From Mugil cephalus (Eukaryota; Chordata; Actinopteri; Mugiliformes; Mugilidae): a DNA stretch of 64,000 bases. A program made the translations under genes and the position numbers. Below, in pieces: positions 44,801 to 59,800 of the stretch (its first letter is position 1; each line of letters starts with the position of its first letter). The DNA lies in NCBI RefSeq assembly GCF_022458985.1, contig NC_061770.1:37801599-37865598 (forward strand). Direction: 5' to 3'. Under the pieces are notes generated by a model. That model did not search any database. It worked only from the letters and a program-made list of their open reading frames with translations, and was not told the DNA's origin.

Positions 44801-47800
44801 GCTGTTCTGCTTTCCGCTGCTGCTGCTGCTGCTGGTAGTCAAACAGTAGTGGCTGATCTGTGTGTGTGTGTGTGTGTGAAGAGATTGCAGTGATTCCACA
44901 GACCACAGAGAAGTAGGAAAAATGTTCAGACTCACTCGTACCATTAGGAAGTTTTTATTTAGATTAGCGGTTCAGAAAAAAAAAAAAAAAGAAAAAAAAA
45001 AGCGAGACGGAGGGCTTGTGTGTGTGGAAAACCGAGAAAAGTGAGAGTCTGGTGGAAAAATCTGCCGAGAACATGAACATGTAACCGGCTTATTTTCGCT
45101 GGTCAAATTACTGGTTGGAAAACGTCCTTTGCTGGCTTGTGCACAGATACCAGTGAATTCAAGAAGGAGCCGTTAACCTCTTAAATGTAAATGAACACAT
45201 GCCTGCAGGCAAATGCTTTATGAATGTAATAGTGGTGATTCAGGTGGGGCTAAGAATATAAAATTTAAGAAAAGAGGATAAAATTACACGCAAGACAACT
45301 TGCGTTATGGCTTTAAGGCTTGGATTTTGAGACAGTTTTCTCCACTGACAGGAGAATATTGACCATCTTATGACAATCCAGTGTTGGGAAACTTTCAGAC
45401 CTGGCATCTTATTCATGTGGATGTAGATGGACCAGACCAGACACCCCCTCCTCATAGCAGTGACACTCCTTGATGGTCCTGACACAGAAACACCATTGAC
45501 TGTTTGTACTGTGGACAAACCCGTCGTGACGTTGGGTTCTGAACCTCGAAAATGAAGCCCAAAGTGGGCGGAGTGGATAAGCTTTACTCCGCCCACATTT
45601 GGATATTCCAAATATGGATATTGGGGGTAGAGCCGGAGTCGACCTGCCCACCCTGCTGCCTCTTAGCTCAGGCTACCGCCAAAGGGGGAACAGGAAACAT
45701 TTAATCAATGATGCTGTAAAGGCGTTTTAACATGGAGGTCTATGGGGATTTGCTCCCTTTTGGAGCCTCAAGTGGCCACACGATGAACTGCAGTTCAACA
45801 GTTCAAGGTGTTGACCTGGCCTCTACTATATTCACAGGCCCCTCCCCTCAATCCATAGGACCCAAAGACCCCAACCAACAACTTCCTGTTTCCAGACAGA
45901 AGGACCATGTCTAAGTTGGGGTGACCTTGTCTTTTTTTTGACTCTCCAATGACGAACACGTTTTTGTTTTACCTGTGGGTGAAATCAGCAACAATGACAA
46001 GGCCTCGTAGGTGGTGCAGCTGTCCAGAAGTGGCTTTTTTATATATATATATATATTTATAACTTGTGAGGTGAGAGTGTGACTCATCACTCCCTGTGTT
46101 TTGGAGACTGCACCTGTTGGGTTTCCTGTACTTTTTATGAAAACAATAACTGAACCAAATACAAGAACTTGCAAACAATAAACTTTGCATCTAAACAGAA
46201 AAAAAAAAAACCCTGCCTTTCAGGTTAAACTCCACCATAGGTACAATACAATAAAAAAACAAAGGTCTTCAGTGGAAATATGACACAGTACAAGGCAGAA
46301 GAATCACTCAGCTCAGGGTCATCTTTATAAAGTCTTTCTCTAAGCAGCATGTCGTCTTACCCCGGCCTCTTTTCAGACCCTGCCAGCCGTTCACTAAAGC
46401 TAGAAGCTGATCGAATCCGTGCAGTCCGATTTCCTCTGCTTGAGTCCGAACAGCTTATTGGCTAAGCTATTCATCGCCGTTTCCCCTCCAACCCCCTCCC
46501 TCCTGCTTAGCCTGAGCTTAAAGTGGCACTTTCTTGGAATTAACTTTGAGTCTTTCCAAATGGTTTATACCCACGATCACGTCCTGACCCAGTTGTGGGA
46601 GGCTGGCATTTAAGCCCGTCGGCCCCTTTAAGATGTGACAGGGGAAGATGATTTCATTTCGCCCACTTCTCTATGAAAGTACCAAACAGGAAGTTTTGAT
46701 TTTTGAAGCTGGCGACGCAGCTCTTTTCTTTCGTTATTACAAATTTCACTATTGAACCTTATCTCACAGCATGAATCTATTAAGTCACAAGTCATAATTT
46801 TTCTGCCTTATCTCACATCTCTTATATTTTCTTAAGAAGTTATTGTTTCTACCCCTTTGTCATCTGTTGCGATCTCTTTCCGTCTACACACAAATGTCTG
46901 AGCAACAGTTTCCCTGAACTGTGACATCCTCTGAACCTTGCGGTTGCCTCTTTTATCTCTTTTTATCTCAGCTGCTCTGCAGGTGAACGCTGCCGTCTAA
47001 CTTCTAACAGCTGGGGGGGGGGAGTGGGCGGGGACGGCGTTTTACATACTCGGTGCGGACGAAAATATCCGAACATGAAATGGTGTGTTTATTTCAAATG
47101 ACACATGCCCCGGCCTCCTTTTCGTCTTCCCCTCTCAGGAGCAGCCAAAGATCATCGAGCCGCTCGACTATGAGACGGTGGTGTTTCAGAGGAAGGCCCA
47201 GATCCACGGCGACCCCCACCGAGACCTGCTGCTCTGCCCCGTCGACGATGTCTCGGTGAGTCCTCCTCCTCCTCCTCCTCCTCTTCCTTTCTGTTATGTT
47301 ATGTCGTAACTTACAGGAAAGCCCCATTTCAGCACCTCTCTGCTCCCTAACAGCATTACTTCAGGTCTTTTTGCAACGCTAACAATCCTCAACAATTAGT
47401 TATTAATTCCAGTTGAATAATTAACTTGTCAGTGCTCTCAAGTGTAAAACTATGTAGTGGAAACATGTTTTTTTTAATGACCTCATGTCTTTAATATTTT
47501 ATTATCTTACGTTAGCTAATAATAATAATAATAATGATAGTCAAAATATTAGGTACACTAGAAAAATGAATACATCCCACAGAAATTCCCCTAAATGCAA
47601 CAACCCCCACTCATTTACATAAAGTATGATGTGCAATATAGACTTTCATTTATGACTCTGTTCATTGTGTTTTAACCTGTTATGCTCAAAATGTGCAATG
47701 CCTGTAAACTATATTTTCACATTTCTTTTTATATTATATTTTATATTTCCAGTTCTCTGTAAATAGTACCTTTTGCACTATTTTGTGTATACTTGGTGTC

Positions 47801-50800
47801 TGCACTGAAACCTCTTCATTCCCGAACCAGAGGGAAGCTGGAGGCGAACACTGTCACTGTCAACCAGGAAAATGTCGTCTTTTTGTATTTTTGGATGCTA
47901 AAAGTGAAAAATCAAAAACACTAAAGTTTTATCACACACTGCCAGCCGTAGACAACTTTATTAACAATAATGCTAATGCTAACCGCGAGCTAACAACCAC
48001 GTTAGTTGTGTGTTTCAGCAGGGTCCAAGCAGAAGTTGCATTTACTACGTTACCCTCCACAGTGGTTCCACTTACGTCTTATAATATATTTGTAGAAGAG
48101 GCTTCACCTATTAAAGACAGACCAGACCTTGTCCTCTCTGTGTCCTCCTTTGTTCAAATCGTCCATCCAGTGAGTCAGAGTGTAGGGGTCATGAACGTAG
48201 TCCCATCAGTCAGAGTCAAATCTTTAAAATGACACTTAGTCTCGGGGAGTGAGTGTATTATATGTAAATATACGTTTCTTGTACGTTCGTGCCAAAACAG
48301 TCCATTTAAATACACTAAGCAACGTTTTCAGGCTACAGTGTTTTGCCTCCAGCTAAGCCCCGCCCCTCAAAAAACCTAACATTGTTTACAAACTTGTTGC
48401 TTTGTTGCGCGGTGACTGGAAACACCCATGTTAAAGAATAAATCTCATTTCCTATAGTAAGTATGGGTTTTAACCCATTATTTTATAAAGCTTTAAAAAA
48501 CATTGTTTAAAATACACAATATGATATGTTTATTTTCTCCGGTAAACTGCTTATTTGGACAATGAATTTGCTAGGGGGTAAAAATCTCCCCAACAAACAG
48601 TCAAATCAGCAACTTATTTCTGTCAAACGGGAACAAATAGCTATTGAATACTGTATCACTTCCTAAAGAATGACTTCCCATCGTGAACGACTGCTCAGCG
48701 GGCTCAGTTATTTATGGTCAAGTCCAGTCCAGCCAGGTGCCTCTGCTCTGTTCTAGCTTAACTGCTGCTGCTGCTGCTGCTGCTGCTTCAAACACATGTG
48801 GTTCTGTTTAGCTGCACGTCCCGCTTCTTGCCTACGTTTCTTTTTTTCCGGCCCCTGAGAGAAGTAGTCATCTCTGCCCCCTCTGCTTTGACTCTTTCTG
48901 ACCCATTTTCCTCCTACTAAGCACCTTTGTAGACTCCTCGTCATCAAACGCTTCACGTTATTTCACTGTGTGCGCGCAGGAGTCCCAGATCTCTCGGCAG
49001 AGGAGGACCGTCGTTCCCGCGGTGCCCCAGAATGCCGAGCGGGAGGCCAGGAGCCTGTTTGCCAAAGAGGTACTGTGACATGGTCACACCATTACCAGCA
49101 CACATTACCAGCGGTGAAGTCCATTCTAAGATTAAACAAGAAGTTTTGGAGTCAAACAGCTGAAGCTTCAGCTTCTTTTTATTAAAGAAAACACGATGCA
49201 GTGTGAATTCTTCCCCCGCAGCAAACACTCAAGATGATTCCTTGATTATTTGACACCAGCGTTTGACCCCCACTTGACGCTCTTAAAGGAGCACGCTGCA
49301 GTAGTAAACACATGGTGCTCTTATGAAATACAGACTCTTCTGCTGCTCTGCCAGCCTCTGGATCTGTGTTTTCGTCAGCCAGCCCTCATGACTGTGATGT
49401 AGCATGGAAACAACTGTCACAGGGATTGTCAAAACAGACCCTGCTTTACTCGGGATTTATCCAACAGAGGTCCATTCTGCTCAGCGAGAGCTGAACAAAC
49501 ACCGACGGTTTCTACCAAAATCAGTCCTCTTTCGCAAATCATATTTAGATGGGAATTGATTTAGGTCCGTTTCCTGGCATGATTGTTAAATTTGAGACTA
49601 TAATCCAGCTCTCTGTGTTGACCCAGTGCATCAAGATGTACAACACCGACTGGCACGTGATCAACTACAAGTACGAGGCGTACTCTGGCGACTTCCGCAT
49701 GTTGCCAAGGTAAGGAAGATGATAAATAAATAAATAAATATATGAAAGTGGATTTAAAAATGAATTAAAAATGTACTTTGGATATGTGGGACAGTTTAGA
49801 TGTTCAGGGCTCAGAGCGACATCAGTTACTTTCTGCCAAATACGTACAAGGGATTTTCCTCCCGGGTGATGACCCGTCAGTGGAATCGACAGGATTTGCA
49901 GATTTTCATTTCCCCTCCATTTATATAACAGGTGTAGGCCAGATGTTTTGAGTTTATTTGTCGCTGTGATAGAGAATTATTTGTCTCAGAGGATCATCAC
50001 GGTTAAAAAAAAAACAAAAACAAAAAAAAACGAATAGACAGCTTTCACATAAAAGGCCACATGTTCGGTTGCAGATTTATTCATTGGCCCTTTTTTCTCC
50101 TGTGGTTTTTAAAGCAAAGGCCTGAAGACGGACAAGCTGCCGACTCACGTGTTCGAGGTCGATGAAGACGCCAAAGACGAGGTGAGCAGACATGAGATCA
50201 CAGATGTTGTACCGGTTCATACACACATTATGATGTGAATTTTTAATATACTGGTGTATTTGATTACACAGCGTTAGAAACGCTGCATCGCAAGACACTG
50301 TTTTCAGTGTGGTGCTTCTAAACGCACATGGTGCGACTGTGTCACTGAGAGGTGGTGAAGACAGAAAGGTCTGAAAAATGAAGCAGCAGAACGAGAGGTG
50401 CCAAAAAAAAGGTGCCGTGTCGGTACTTTTTTTTTTTTTTTTTTTATGGTGACCAGACGTCCCCGATTTCTGGGGACAGTCCCCATTTTGGATGACTTGT
50501 CCCCCGGCTAAAGCTGTCCCTGAAGGTTTTTAGCTTTTTATGAATGAGGGAAAAAAATGTTGCGCGCAGACTACAGTTATTACGGTAGCTGGTCGCGCTA
50601 CTATTGACATTACAGACATAGCAGTTTAAATATGTTTAACTATGTTAAAATAAATGAAACCGTGATTCTCACTGTTTCTTCATTTAATCTTGATAACATT
50701 TAATTCTTTATTTATTTATTTAATTTATCTCCGATCTGTAAAAGTTCCATACCACTATCAGTGCTAACCTGTGCAAACCCGTTTTACTACTAGTGTGGGA

Positions 50801-53800
50801 TTATTCTACAATATTCACTCATCATCACAGTAAAATAGTCCATCCTTAGTCAATCTACTGAATTAATTCCACTCTCAACCACTAGAATTTTTTTTTTGCA
50901 TGGAAAAAAATACCGTAATACACCATGATACTGTCAGAATTTCGAAAAATAGCGTGATACATATTTTCGATCACGCCGCCCAGCCCTGCATTGATCCCCT
51001 GCAGGCAGGATGAGTGAGTGGTCAGCTGTTGAACCCACCGGGCCTTTTTCATGCAAACACTGCGCAGCGTGCGCTGCTTTTAGCGACGTCCTATAAATCT
51101 CTGCACGGGCGTCGTTCTGGGAAAACATACCAGGTGAGTTATGGGCTGGCTTCGAGCAGCTTCGTCCGCCAAGTCACGTCGCTCCTCTGAGACTCTGAGA
51201 GAGCGGGGCGGTGAAACCAGAAGCCTTATATGTCCTATAAATAGCTCTGATCGATCCTCCTCCCTTTCTGGCCGTGCGGCCGGAAGCACACGGAGAGCAA
51301 AGAGGTCTCATCGAAGGAAGATAAACGCCGCTTTGCGTTATCATTTGGAGCCCAGGTGGCAGGTCTAGGTGTCCAATAGTGACGCAGCGGGAGATATTAC
51401 ACTGTACATGAGCGTACAAGCAAGTATATGTGTTTATTCACGCTGCTCTGCTGGTGTAAGAGATGGAAATGAAGGAGGACAGCCAATTAGATTAGAGGAC
51501 GAATCCAGAGAGTGGGAGGAGGAGGAGGAGGTTGTGTTGGTTGAGTGACACACAGAAGACAAATCTGCACTCCAGTAAGATAAGGCTCATCTCGATTGTG
51601 CCACACACACACACAAAAGAAAACACACACTCAGTGTTATGATACGTGTTCCAAGCATTAGGTTAATTAGGAATCTGTTTGCGCTAAATTCCTTCAAGAG
51701 GCCGGATGCATTACTCCCGAGAGTGTGTGTGTGTGTGTGTGTTAGTGCTAAGAGACGCTGATCCCTTGTGATGAATGTTTGTGTTTTCTGCGGCGATGAT
51801 GAACAGTCCCATGATAAGTATGAGACGCCCCCCCCCACCCCCCCCGCCACTCTTTATGGGAAACCGAAGAATTCCTTCTGGTAAATTGATTTGGGTGGAC
51901 AGTGGTTGGAGAGCGATGCTAAAGCAACGCCTGCCGCTACCAAGGCTTCACTTTCTTTCTACAGCTGCAGTGAACGTTGCGCAAGTCTAATTAACCTGTA
52001 TTAACCGCGGTAACGAAGCCTGACTCTCTGTGTTTTGTGCCCGTGTCTTGTCAGGACACATCATCGCTGTGCTCCCAGAGGGGAGGCATCATGAAGCAGG
52101 GCTGGCTTCAGAAAGCCAACATCAACAGCAGCCTGTCTGTCTCCATGAGGGTGAGTCACTGGGCCAGACCTCCCGTCGGTGTGTTAGTGCAACGCAACTC
52201 CATCACCAGTCTCTGATCTGTGTCGTTCAGTCCTGTGCCCCCCACTAAGAATTTAGATTCATAGATCATTTTATAAAAATTTACATCCTGACATTTATAT
52301 CAGTTATTACACATTCCCTTAGCTTCATAAATTTACTCTCCATCTCTCCGACGCCAATGACTTTGATGAGGAAACGTCGGCTGAGATGATGCTTTCACGA
52401 AATCTTGGAAATTCTAGATTCCGACTCGGAAATTTCAGACTTCCGATAGTTTAACTCAGGGGAGAAATGTTAAGTTTGGTGTATTGTCACCGTTTGTTGA
52501 ACATCAAAATATGTGCAGCACCTTTTTGACAACTCGGCTCATTTTTCACCAAGTTTTATTGAACGCAGCGCAATAAAAAAGACCCACCCCTACCCTACTT
52601 CTGATTGGAAAGCTGCATTTCTTTCATTTCCTTTTGGTAGACAAACTCTATTGGCTGCTGGAACCTGACTTTAAGCCCTTTATGTTGTACATGTGGGGGG
52701 ACATATGCAGTACATACTGGTTAAAAACTGGTGAAAACTGATGGTGAGCTCAGATCAGACAAGTTTTGGCGCCCCCCCCTGTGATCTCTGGGACCAGGTT
52801 GGGAACCACTGGTCTATTTTATAAGTCTGAATTCCACTGACTCTGTTGTCGTACACTTACAGGTGTTCAAAAGGAGGTACTTCTACCTGTCTCAGCTCCC
52901 CGATGGCTCCTACATCCTCAACTCTTATAAGGATGAGAAAAACTGCAAAGACACCAAAGGCTCCATCTACCTGGACTCCTGCATAGATGTCATTCAGGTA
53001 CACCCAGAGCATGCTTTTTTTTTTTTCTTTCTAGTTTAATTAAACTCACAGTGTGCACTCCCCCTCACAGAGTTTTCAGTTCCTGGCATGAGCTCTAGTC
53101 GGTCGTGTTTTCTCGTCTCGGGTCTTTAGCTGCTTTTACTGGATGCAGATTTACTGCATACCGCTGACTCGGGCAGAGGAAAACGTCTTCCAGTGGATTA
53201 TGGGGGGGGCGGGAGGCGGCTGCTGTTGGCGCAGGGCACAGACTGGTACTTGGTTCAGACCTGCTGTGAATGAAGGGGCTGCCAGGAGGCTTTCAGGTCA
53301 ATGAAGACTCTCGGGAGACGAATGAGCAAAGCGAAGAGACTCAGTCTGACTCGGGGGGTTTAAAGTCCTGGAGAAGCTTGTGTTTGCACCTGCACCTGTT
53401 TAGTCATGACTGAACAACATTAACCCCTTAAATCATCTGCATTACCTCTGCTCTACGTTTAACTATCAATTCTTCACCTAAAACAGGGGTCTTGAATGTT
53501 TTTCAGGACCCAAACTGATGGAGAGATTAAGTAGGGACCCCCTACCTGCTCTATGTGTTCTATATTAAACTAGTGCTATTTATAAATATACATTATTATC
53601 ATGTTGCATTCAATATTAAACGATCCCTTTACAAAAATATGTTGGATTAATGTGTAGTAAAAGAAATTTAATTTTGTGTGGGATTTTTTTTAAAAAATGT
53701 ATAAAAAATGGCCAATCAACCAAAAATTTTGCAACTCCTGTTGAAGACCCTTGTCTCAAATTAAACCATCTTAATCTTATACTCTTGAATTGCTGATTTT

Positions 53801-56800
53801 TTTTTTAACCCTTTAAGACCTAAACATTCACCTGCAAATTAAAAAAAAAAAAAAAAAGCTTGTGATATTTCAATTACCGTAACTCACCGATGGACAAAAT
53901 TCAAAGTGTGAACACTGGGAAAATGCGCTTTCTGGGAATAAAAAGAGCAACTGTTTGGAAGAATTTGTAGGTAAAACTGAAGGTAGTTATACCGTTGAGA
54001 TGTTACGAAGGTCTTCCAGACAAAAGCACAACTTCCCAGAGTTCAGCCACACTTTGAATTTTCTCAATAGCGCAAACGGCTGTGAGTTACGGTAATGTAT
54101 AAAAAATGTCTGATCAACCAAAGATTTTGCCCTTCAGATTTCAAAACCACACTGATAATACAGTAGAACATCCTGTATGAATACGTCTGAATCCATCCAG
54201 GTGCCATTTGCTCCGGAAAAATGACTAAAACTACTAATTATCTCGTCCTCAGAGTCCTAGGATGCGGCGCAATGGCTTTGAGCTGAAGATGCAAGACCGC
54301 TACAGCCACTTCCTGGCTGCAGACAGCGAAGCAGAGATGGAGGACTGGGTGGCCACACTGAAACAGGCTCTGCAGGGCGGCACCGAGGCCGGACAGGACC
54401 GGAGGAACGGTGCAGAGTCGCTGGACTGTGTGCTAGGTGAAGATATACTCCAAAAACTACCAACTACATCCTCTTACCTAGTATTTAAACTCTTCTTTAC
54501 AGACGTGGTCCATTCAGCCTCCATAATAGTATGTTTGAATGTAACCTTTGAGCTGAAATAATGATTCAAATCACCCCAGACCTCTAACCTGAACCCCAAA
54601 CATTTGAATTACTTCCATATTACAGTGACACATGCACGATAAACACACTCAGCTCCTGTGCTCTTTTCTTCTATGGTCAAATCTCTGTGATCTAAGTGTT
54701 TCCTCTTGTTCTTTTGTAATGGATCGCTCTCTGTAGACTATTCCAATAAAACCCAATAAGGCTTTCTCGGCCGCAATTCCCCCAGATGCCGATGAGAGAC
54801 TTGGAGAGCGTCCAGGAAGATGGAGGAGCAGTTAGAGTTCACCCGGTGCATTATCTCTACAGCCCGGGAGTCAGCAGAACAGTGGATTTTTAAAAAAATT
54901 TTGTTTTTTCTTGTGCAATCAGATGATGACACGTCCAGCCAAGGGAAAGGTGAGAGCGTGCCGGAGAGCCTGGGGAGGAGCTTACAGACTGAACTCACGA
55001 AGGTACGAAACATGGATAGATAGGAAGGATATTTAGACTCTGACACAGACTTAGACTTAGATAGACTTTATTCATCCACAAGAGAAAGTGCTTGGTCAGA
55101 GCAGTTCATCTGCACATTAACAAAAAAAAACTCGAAAAAAAAGACGATAGTAAAAATAGGTGTATAAAAATAAAAATGAATAAAATAAGATAAAATAAAT
55201 AATTCAAATAATAAAAAAAAAAAATTATTAAAATAAAATACAAAATAAATAATGATTAAATAAATACAGTAAAATACAATAGGATATAATTCTAATAAAT
55301 GTACAATGTGGACAAAGAAAAATAGGTATAAGGTGTAAAAATAAAAATGAATAAAATAAAATAAATGAATAATTAAAATAAAAAAATAAAATAAAAATAA
55401 TGAAATAAATACAGTAAAATACTATAGGATATAATCGTAAAATGAGCACAATGTGGACAGTAAAAGAAAAATAAGGTACATAAGGTGTAAAAAAATGATT
55501 AAAATAAAACTAAATAAAATAAATTAATAAATAAAAATAAAATAATGAAATAAATGCGGTAAAATACAATAGGATATAACAGTAAAAAATGTACAATGTG
55601 GACAGTGGAAGAAATATAGGTGTAAGGTGTAAAAATAAAATTGAATAAAATAAAATAAATAAAATCATTATCATAAAATAAATGAATAAATAAATTACTA
55701 AATATTTAAAATAGACATGAAGACAACATAACTGATGTAATAATGTATGTATGAGTTTTATTTATTTATTTTTCGTCTTAATACAGAAACCACTAATCAA
55801 ATGAAAGAAGCCGTCTCCATGTAACAGAAGAATTTCATGAAAACCTTTGTAGCAGAACATATATATACAGTAATCTCTCCCTCAAAACAATAGTCTCCAC
55901 GAGGGACGAGCCTTAAAAGAAGCGTCTCTTTTGTAAAAACCCGCCGTCTCCTAAGCCTGAGAGCTCGCAGCGTCTATTCCACAGACACTCTTCATGAACC
56001 CAGAGCTACACTCCGACAACAAAGCCCGTCTCCGTCTCTGTTTGCTCTGGGCCACTCGACTCAGAACAGCTTTTCCATCTCCGCGCAAAAGATCCCTCTC
56101 TGTCTGGAGGAGGAGGAGGAGGAGGAGGAGAGGGAATAGGAGACGTATTAGGCCTCTTACAGAGACCTGAGGGTTTTCGTCTGTTCGTCTCCGCTGGATT
56201 CCCTTCGCTCTGTTCACTGCTTATCAGTCTCCCTCTGTGTCTGCGTTGGTTTGAGTTTACTTCACGTGAAAAAGTTAAAATGCAGCTAACAGAATATACG
56301 AGGATGGAGAAAGGAGGCCTCCGATCAGCCAATCACGTGCCGACTCAGTGGTTGCCATGGCGATCGCTGCCTCCTCTCATTAGTGTGGGAGGAGACGAGA
56401 GGACGGACGGGGGAGAAAAAAAGAGCCTCTCAAGCCCTGTCGCTGCTCCGGATTAGACGTCGCATCAAAAAAACCAGAAACAATAACTTCAGTGTCTGAA
56501 GACGCTAATTTAATTTCATGTACCCACTTTGTGATGTATCATATTGCACGTTAAACCAGAAAATGCACCAGAAATATGAGAGTTTAGACACATTGGGTCA
56601 ACTGTTGAGTTAGACTTAGACAGACTTTGTTCATCCACAGGGGAAAGTGTTCGGTCAAAGCAGCTGAGTTGCACATAAAAATAAATGAATAAATAAATAA
56701 AAAAAAAATAAAAAAAAAAAAAATAAATATTAAGAACCAGCAACAGCAAAAAAAGTGAAGGTAAAAAATAAAAAATAATAATAATGAAATAAAATCATTT

Positions 56801-59800
56801 AAAAAAAAAGTACAAATATAGTAAAGTAAAAATCTTATAAAATAATTATATATTATAAAAAGTTTTATAAGCAATTGTTAAATTGCTTTATTGGGAGGCT
56901 TGCTCCTCTCTATAAAAGGATTATTAAAAAAAAAACATTGTGGAAAATAGGACTTTTTTTTTTTTTTTTTTAGAGTTTTCAATGTATAAACTTTTCATGA
57001 TGAGCTGAAATTATGAGAAGAAATTACCTCAAATTCACACACCATGGCACTCACAAAAAGAAAAATCTCAAATCCTGGACACCAGTTTAATAAAAGCCAT
57101 GTTTAAACACTTAAATGCAGTTATTACTGTAAATGCTGGAGCCACAGGGCTCCATATAAGGCTCTGTTTTCTCTTTGTGACCAAATTCCCAAAGCTAAAA
57201 ATAAGTGTTTTTTACAAAAGCTACAAGAGCTTCAGAGGTTAAAATGTATTACATGAAGGGGCTGGATGTAAAATTAAAAGGAAAAATGCATGACTGGATA
57301 AATATACTCTCTCTGCAGTACACCAGGGAGACGGACCAGCTCAATAAGATGAACAGGAACGAAGGCAGACAGAAGCTGTTCTCTCTGGATCCTGAAACAC
57401 AGGTAGAGCAGATTCTTCTTATGATTTATTTATTTCACTATTGATTCAGACGCTTTGATCTCTCCTCCCTTCAACCGTTTACACTGTTTCCTTCTCCGCC
57501 TCATCCCCTCTCCTCTCTGCTGCTGGATCAATGTTTTTTTTTTTGTTTTGTCTTGTCCTGTTTGATATCCAGAGGCTGGACTTCTCGGGCATCGAGCCAG
57601 ACGTGAAGCCGTTTGAGGAGCGCTTCGGCCGACGCATCGTGGTCAGCTGCCACGACCTGACCTTCAGCCTGCAGGGCTGCGTCAACGAGAAGGGCGACGG
57701 AGTCCTCACCAATGTATGTCGCTACCTTAAGGCCTTTATTTCACTCTTTCAACTTAGCTTTTAAACCGAACGGATCGGCAGCAATTCGTTAAAAGCGCGC
57801 TGCATTTGAATTACCGTAACTCACAGTAGTTTGCGCCATTGACAAAATTCAAAGTGTGTTTGAACGCTGGGAAGTTGTGCTTTTGTCTGGAAGACCAAGG
57901 GTAGAACTAACTTAATTTTTACCAACAAATATCTCCAAACAGCTCTCTCTTCCTCTCTCTTCCCAGTGTTCAGCCACACTTTGAATTTTGTCCATCAGTG
58001 AGTTATGGTAATTCAAATACCGTAAACTTTTTTTTAATGCGCAGGCGGATGCTTATGTCTTAAAAAACAAGAAAGAAAAGCAACAACAATAAATCAGCTC
58101 CAGAGGATAAAATGCAAGAATATAACATTAAGATGGTTTAATTTAAGACAGAGGTCTTCAACGGGGGGAAGGCACTGCAGGGTGGGGGTCATAAAATCTT
58201 TGGTTGATGAGGCATTTTTTATACATTTTTTTAAAAAATCCAACATACTTTAGTAAAGGGATAAGGAAAAGATTAATATTCAATGCTAAATGATAATAAT
58301 AAAGTATATTAATAAATAGCACTAGTTTAATAAAGAACACATATAGTAGGTAGAGGGTCCCTACTTAATCTTTCCATCAGTTTTGGTCCTGAAAATTGTT
58401 GAAGACCCTTGAATTAAGCTTAAACAGAGTGAACTTTCATGTTAAAACTAGATTTTCTGGCTGATTTCAAGTAAATAAATAAATATTTTAAATGAGAAGA
58501 TGAGGTAAGGAAAGATATTTTACAGCACAATAAAGACAGATAAGAGGAAGGGGAAGTTTAGGTGTCATAGCGCTGGGAAACAGTGCAAAAAAAACAAGCT
58601 ATTTAAAAAAAGAAAACCAGATAAGAAAAAATTTAAATATTGACAGTCACTGTGCCAAGCTTAAATAACCAAGTTAGATTTACACTGTGGACATTTACTC
58701 TGTACTGTAACGGGACAAATAAGTTAAACCTCTAAGGTACAGACGGACATGTTGTCCAGGAGGTGTCTGTTGTCCTTCATGGTGTCCTAGAACAGGGGTC
58801 TTCAACGTAGAGATTAAAGTAGAGACCCTCTACCTACTACATGTGTTCTATATATTAATCTATCCCTTTACTGAAATATGCTGGACGTAATTAAAGAAAT
58901 TTAAATTTGAGTGGGAAATTTTTTTAAAAAAAATGTATAAAAAATGTCTCATCAACCAAAAATTTTGCAACCCCCACCCTGAGGTGCCTTCACGGACCCC
59001 ATAGGGGTCGGGGACCCCCTGTTGAAGACTAAAATGTTCCCAGTAGAGACGACTTTGTCCCTTCTTGTACTGTTCACTAGCTTCACTGTATATTAAATAT
59101 TAAACTAAACACAGATCTGGGTCGGCCACTAAAAGTCTGTCCTTGAAACGCAATCACACATTTATTAACGAGCCAACAGGGAGAGACCTTTCTGAAGTTC
59201 TTAGTCTGCATCCATTTAGGTTTATTCAACCACAATACACAGCTTTCCTTTTCACACCACAGACCCTCCACCCTCTTCTGCCCTGCCCCAAATAAAATGC
59301 CTTCATAATTAATGCGGGCCGAGCTGAAGTAATAGATGTAACCCGGCCAGAAGAACCTCCTCGTATTGTTGCTACGTCTTCTTGTCTTATACTTTCAGCT
59401 CATTTGTTCAAGAGCACTAAATGTCATAGCTTTAACTAAACATGGATTTAGGATTATGGAAAAATACTTCCTATGTGATGAATGAAAAGCTACTGATAGC
59501 ATGACCCAGCAAGTCTTGGGAACACGTGAGAGCTTAGTCAGAGTTTATTGGTGTAGTCATAAAACTCAGAGTTAGACCTTCTCCTCCTCGTCTTCCTGCA
59601 TTAGAGGAGCTGGAGAATGAAACAAAATGAACTGACTCATGATTGTGGTCTGGAAGGAGCGTTCCCTTCTTTCCTTCCACAGTTTAAGAAAAGGTTGGGA
59701 GGGGGTGGGCCATCAAAAGGCAGCTACTCGCTTTTAAGGCTTTTAGGCTGAAACGGTATCCGTTTTTTTGTGCAAATGACTTGTTTTAAAATAGATAAAT

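Larger units (their letters stand above)
38937..47138 (+). other. dock11: First intron of dock11
   Basis: An 8.2 kb intron after 35 codons. It holds the dispersed repeats listed separately (40620-40705, 43390-43560, 45385-45910) and otherwise AT-rich sequence. No additional exon on either strand could be supported. Confidence 0.6.
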
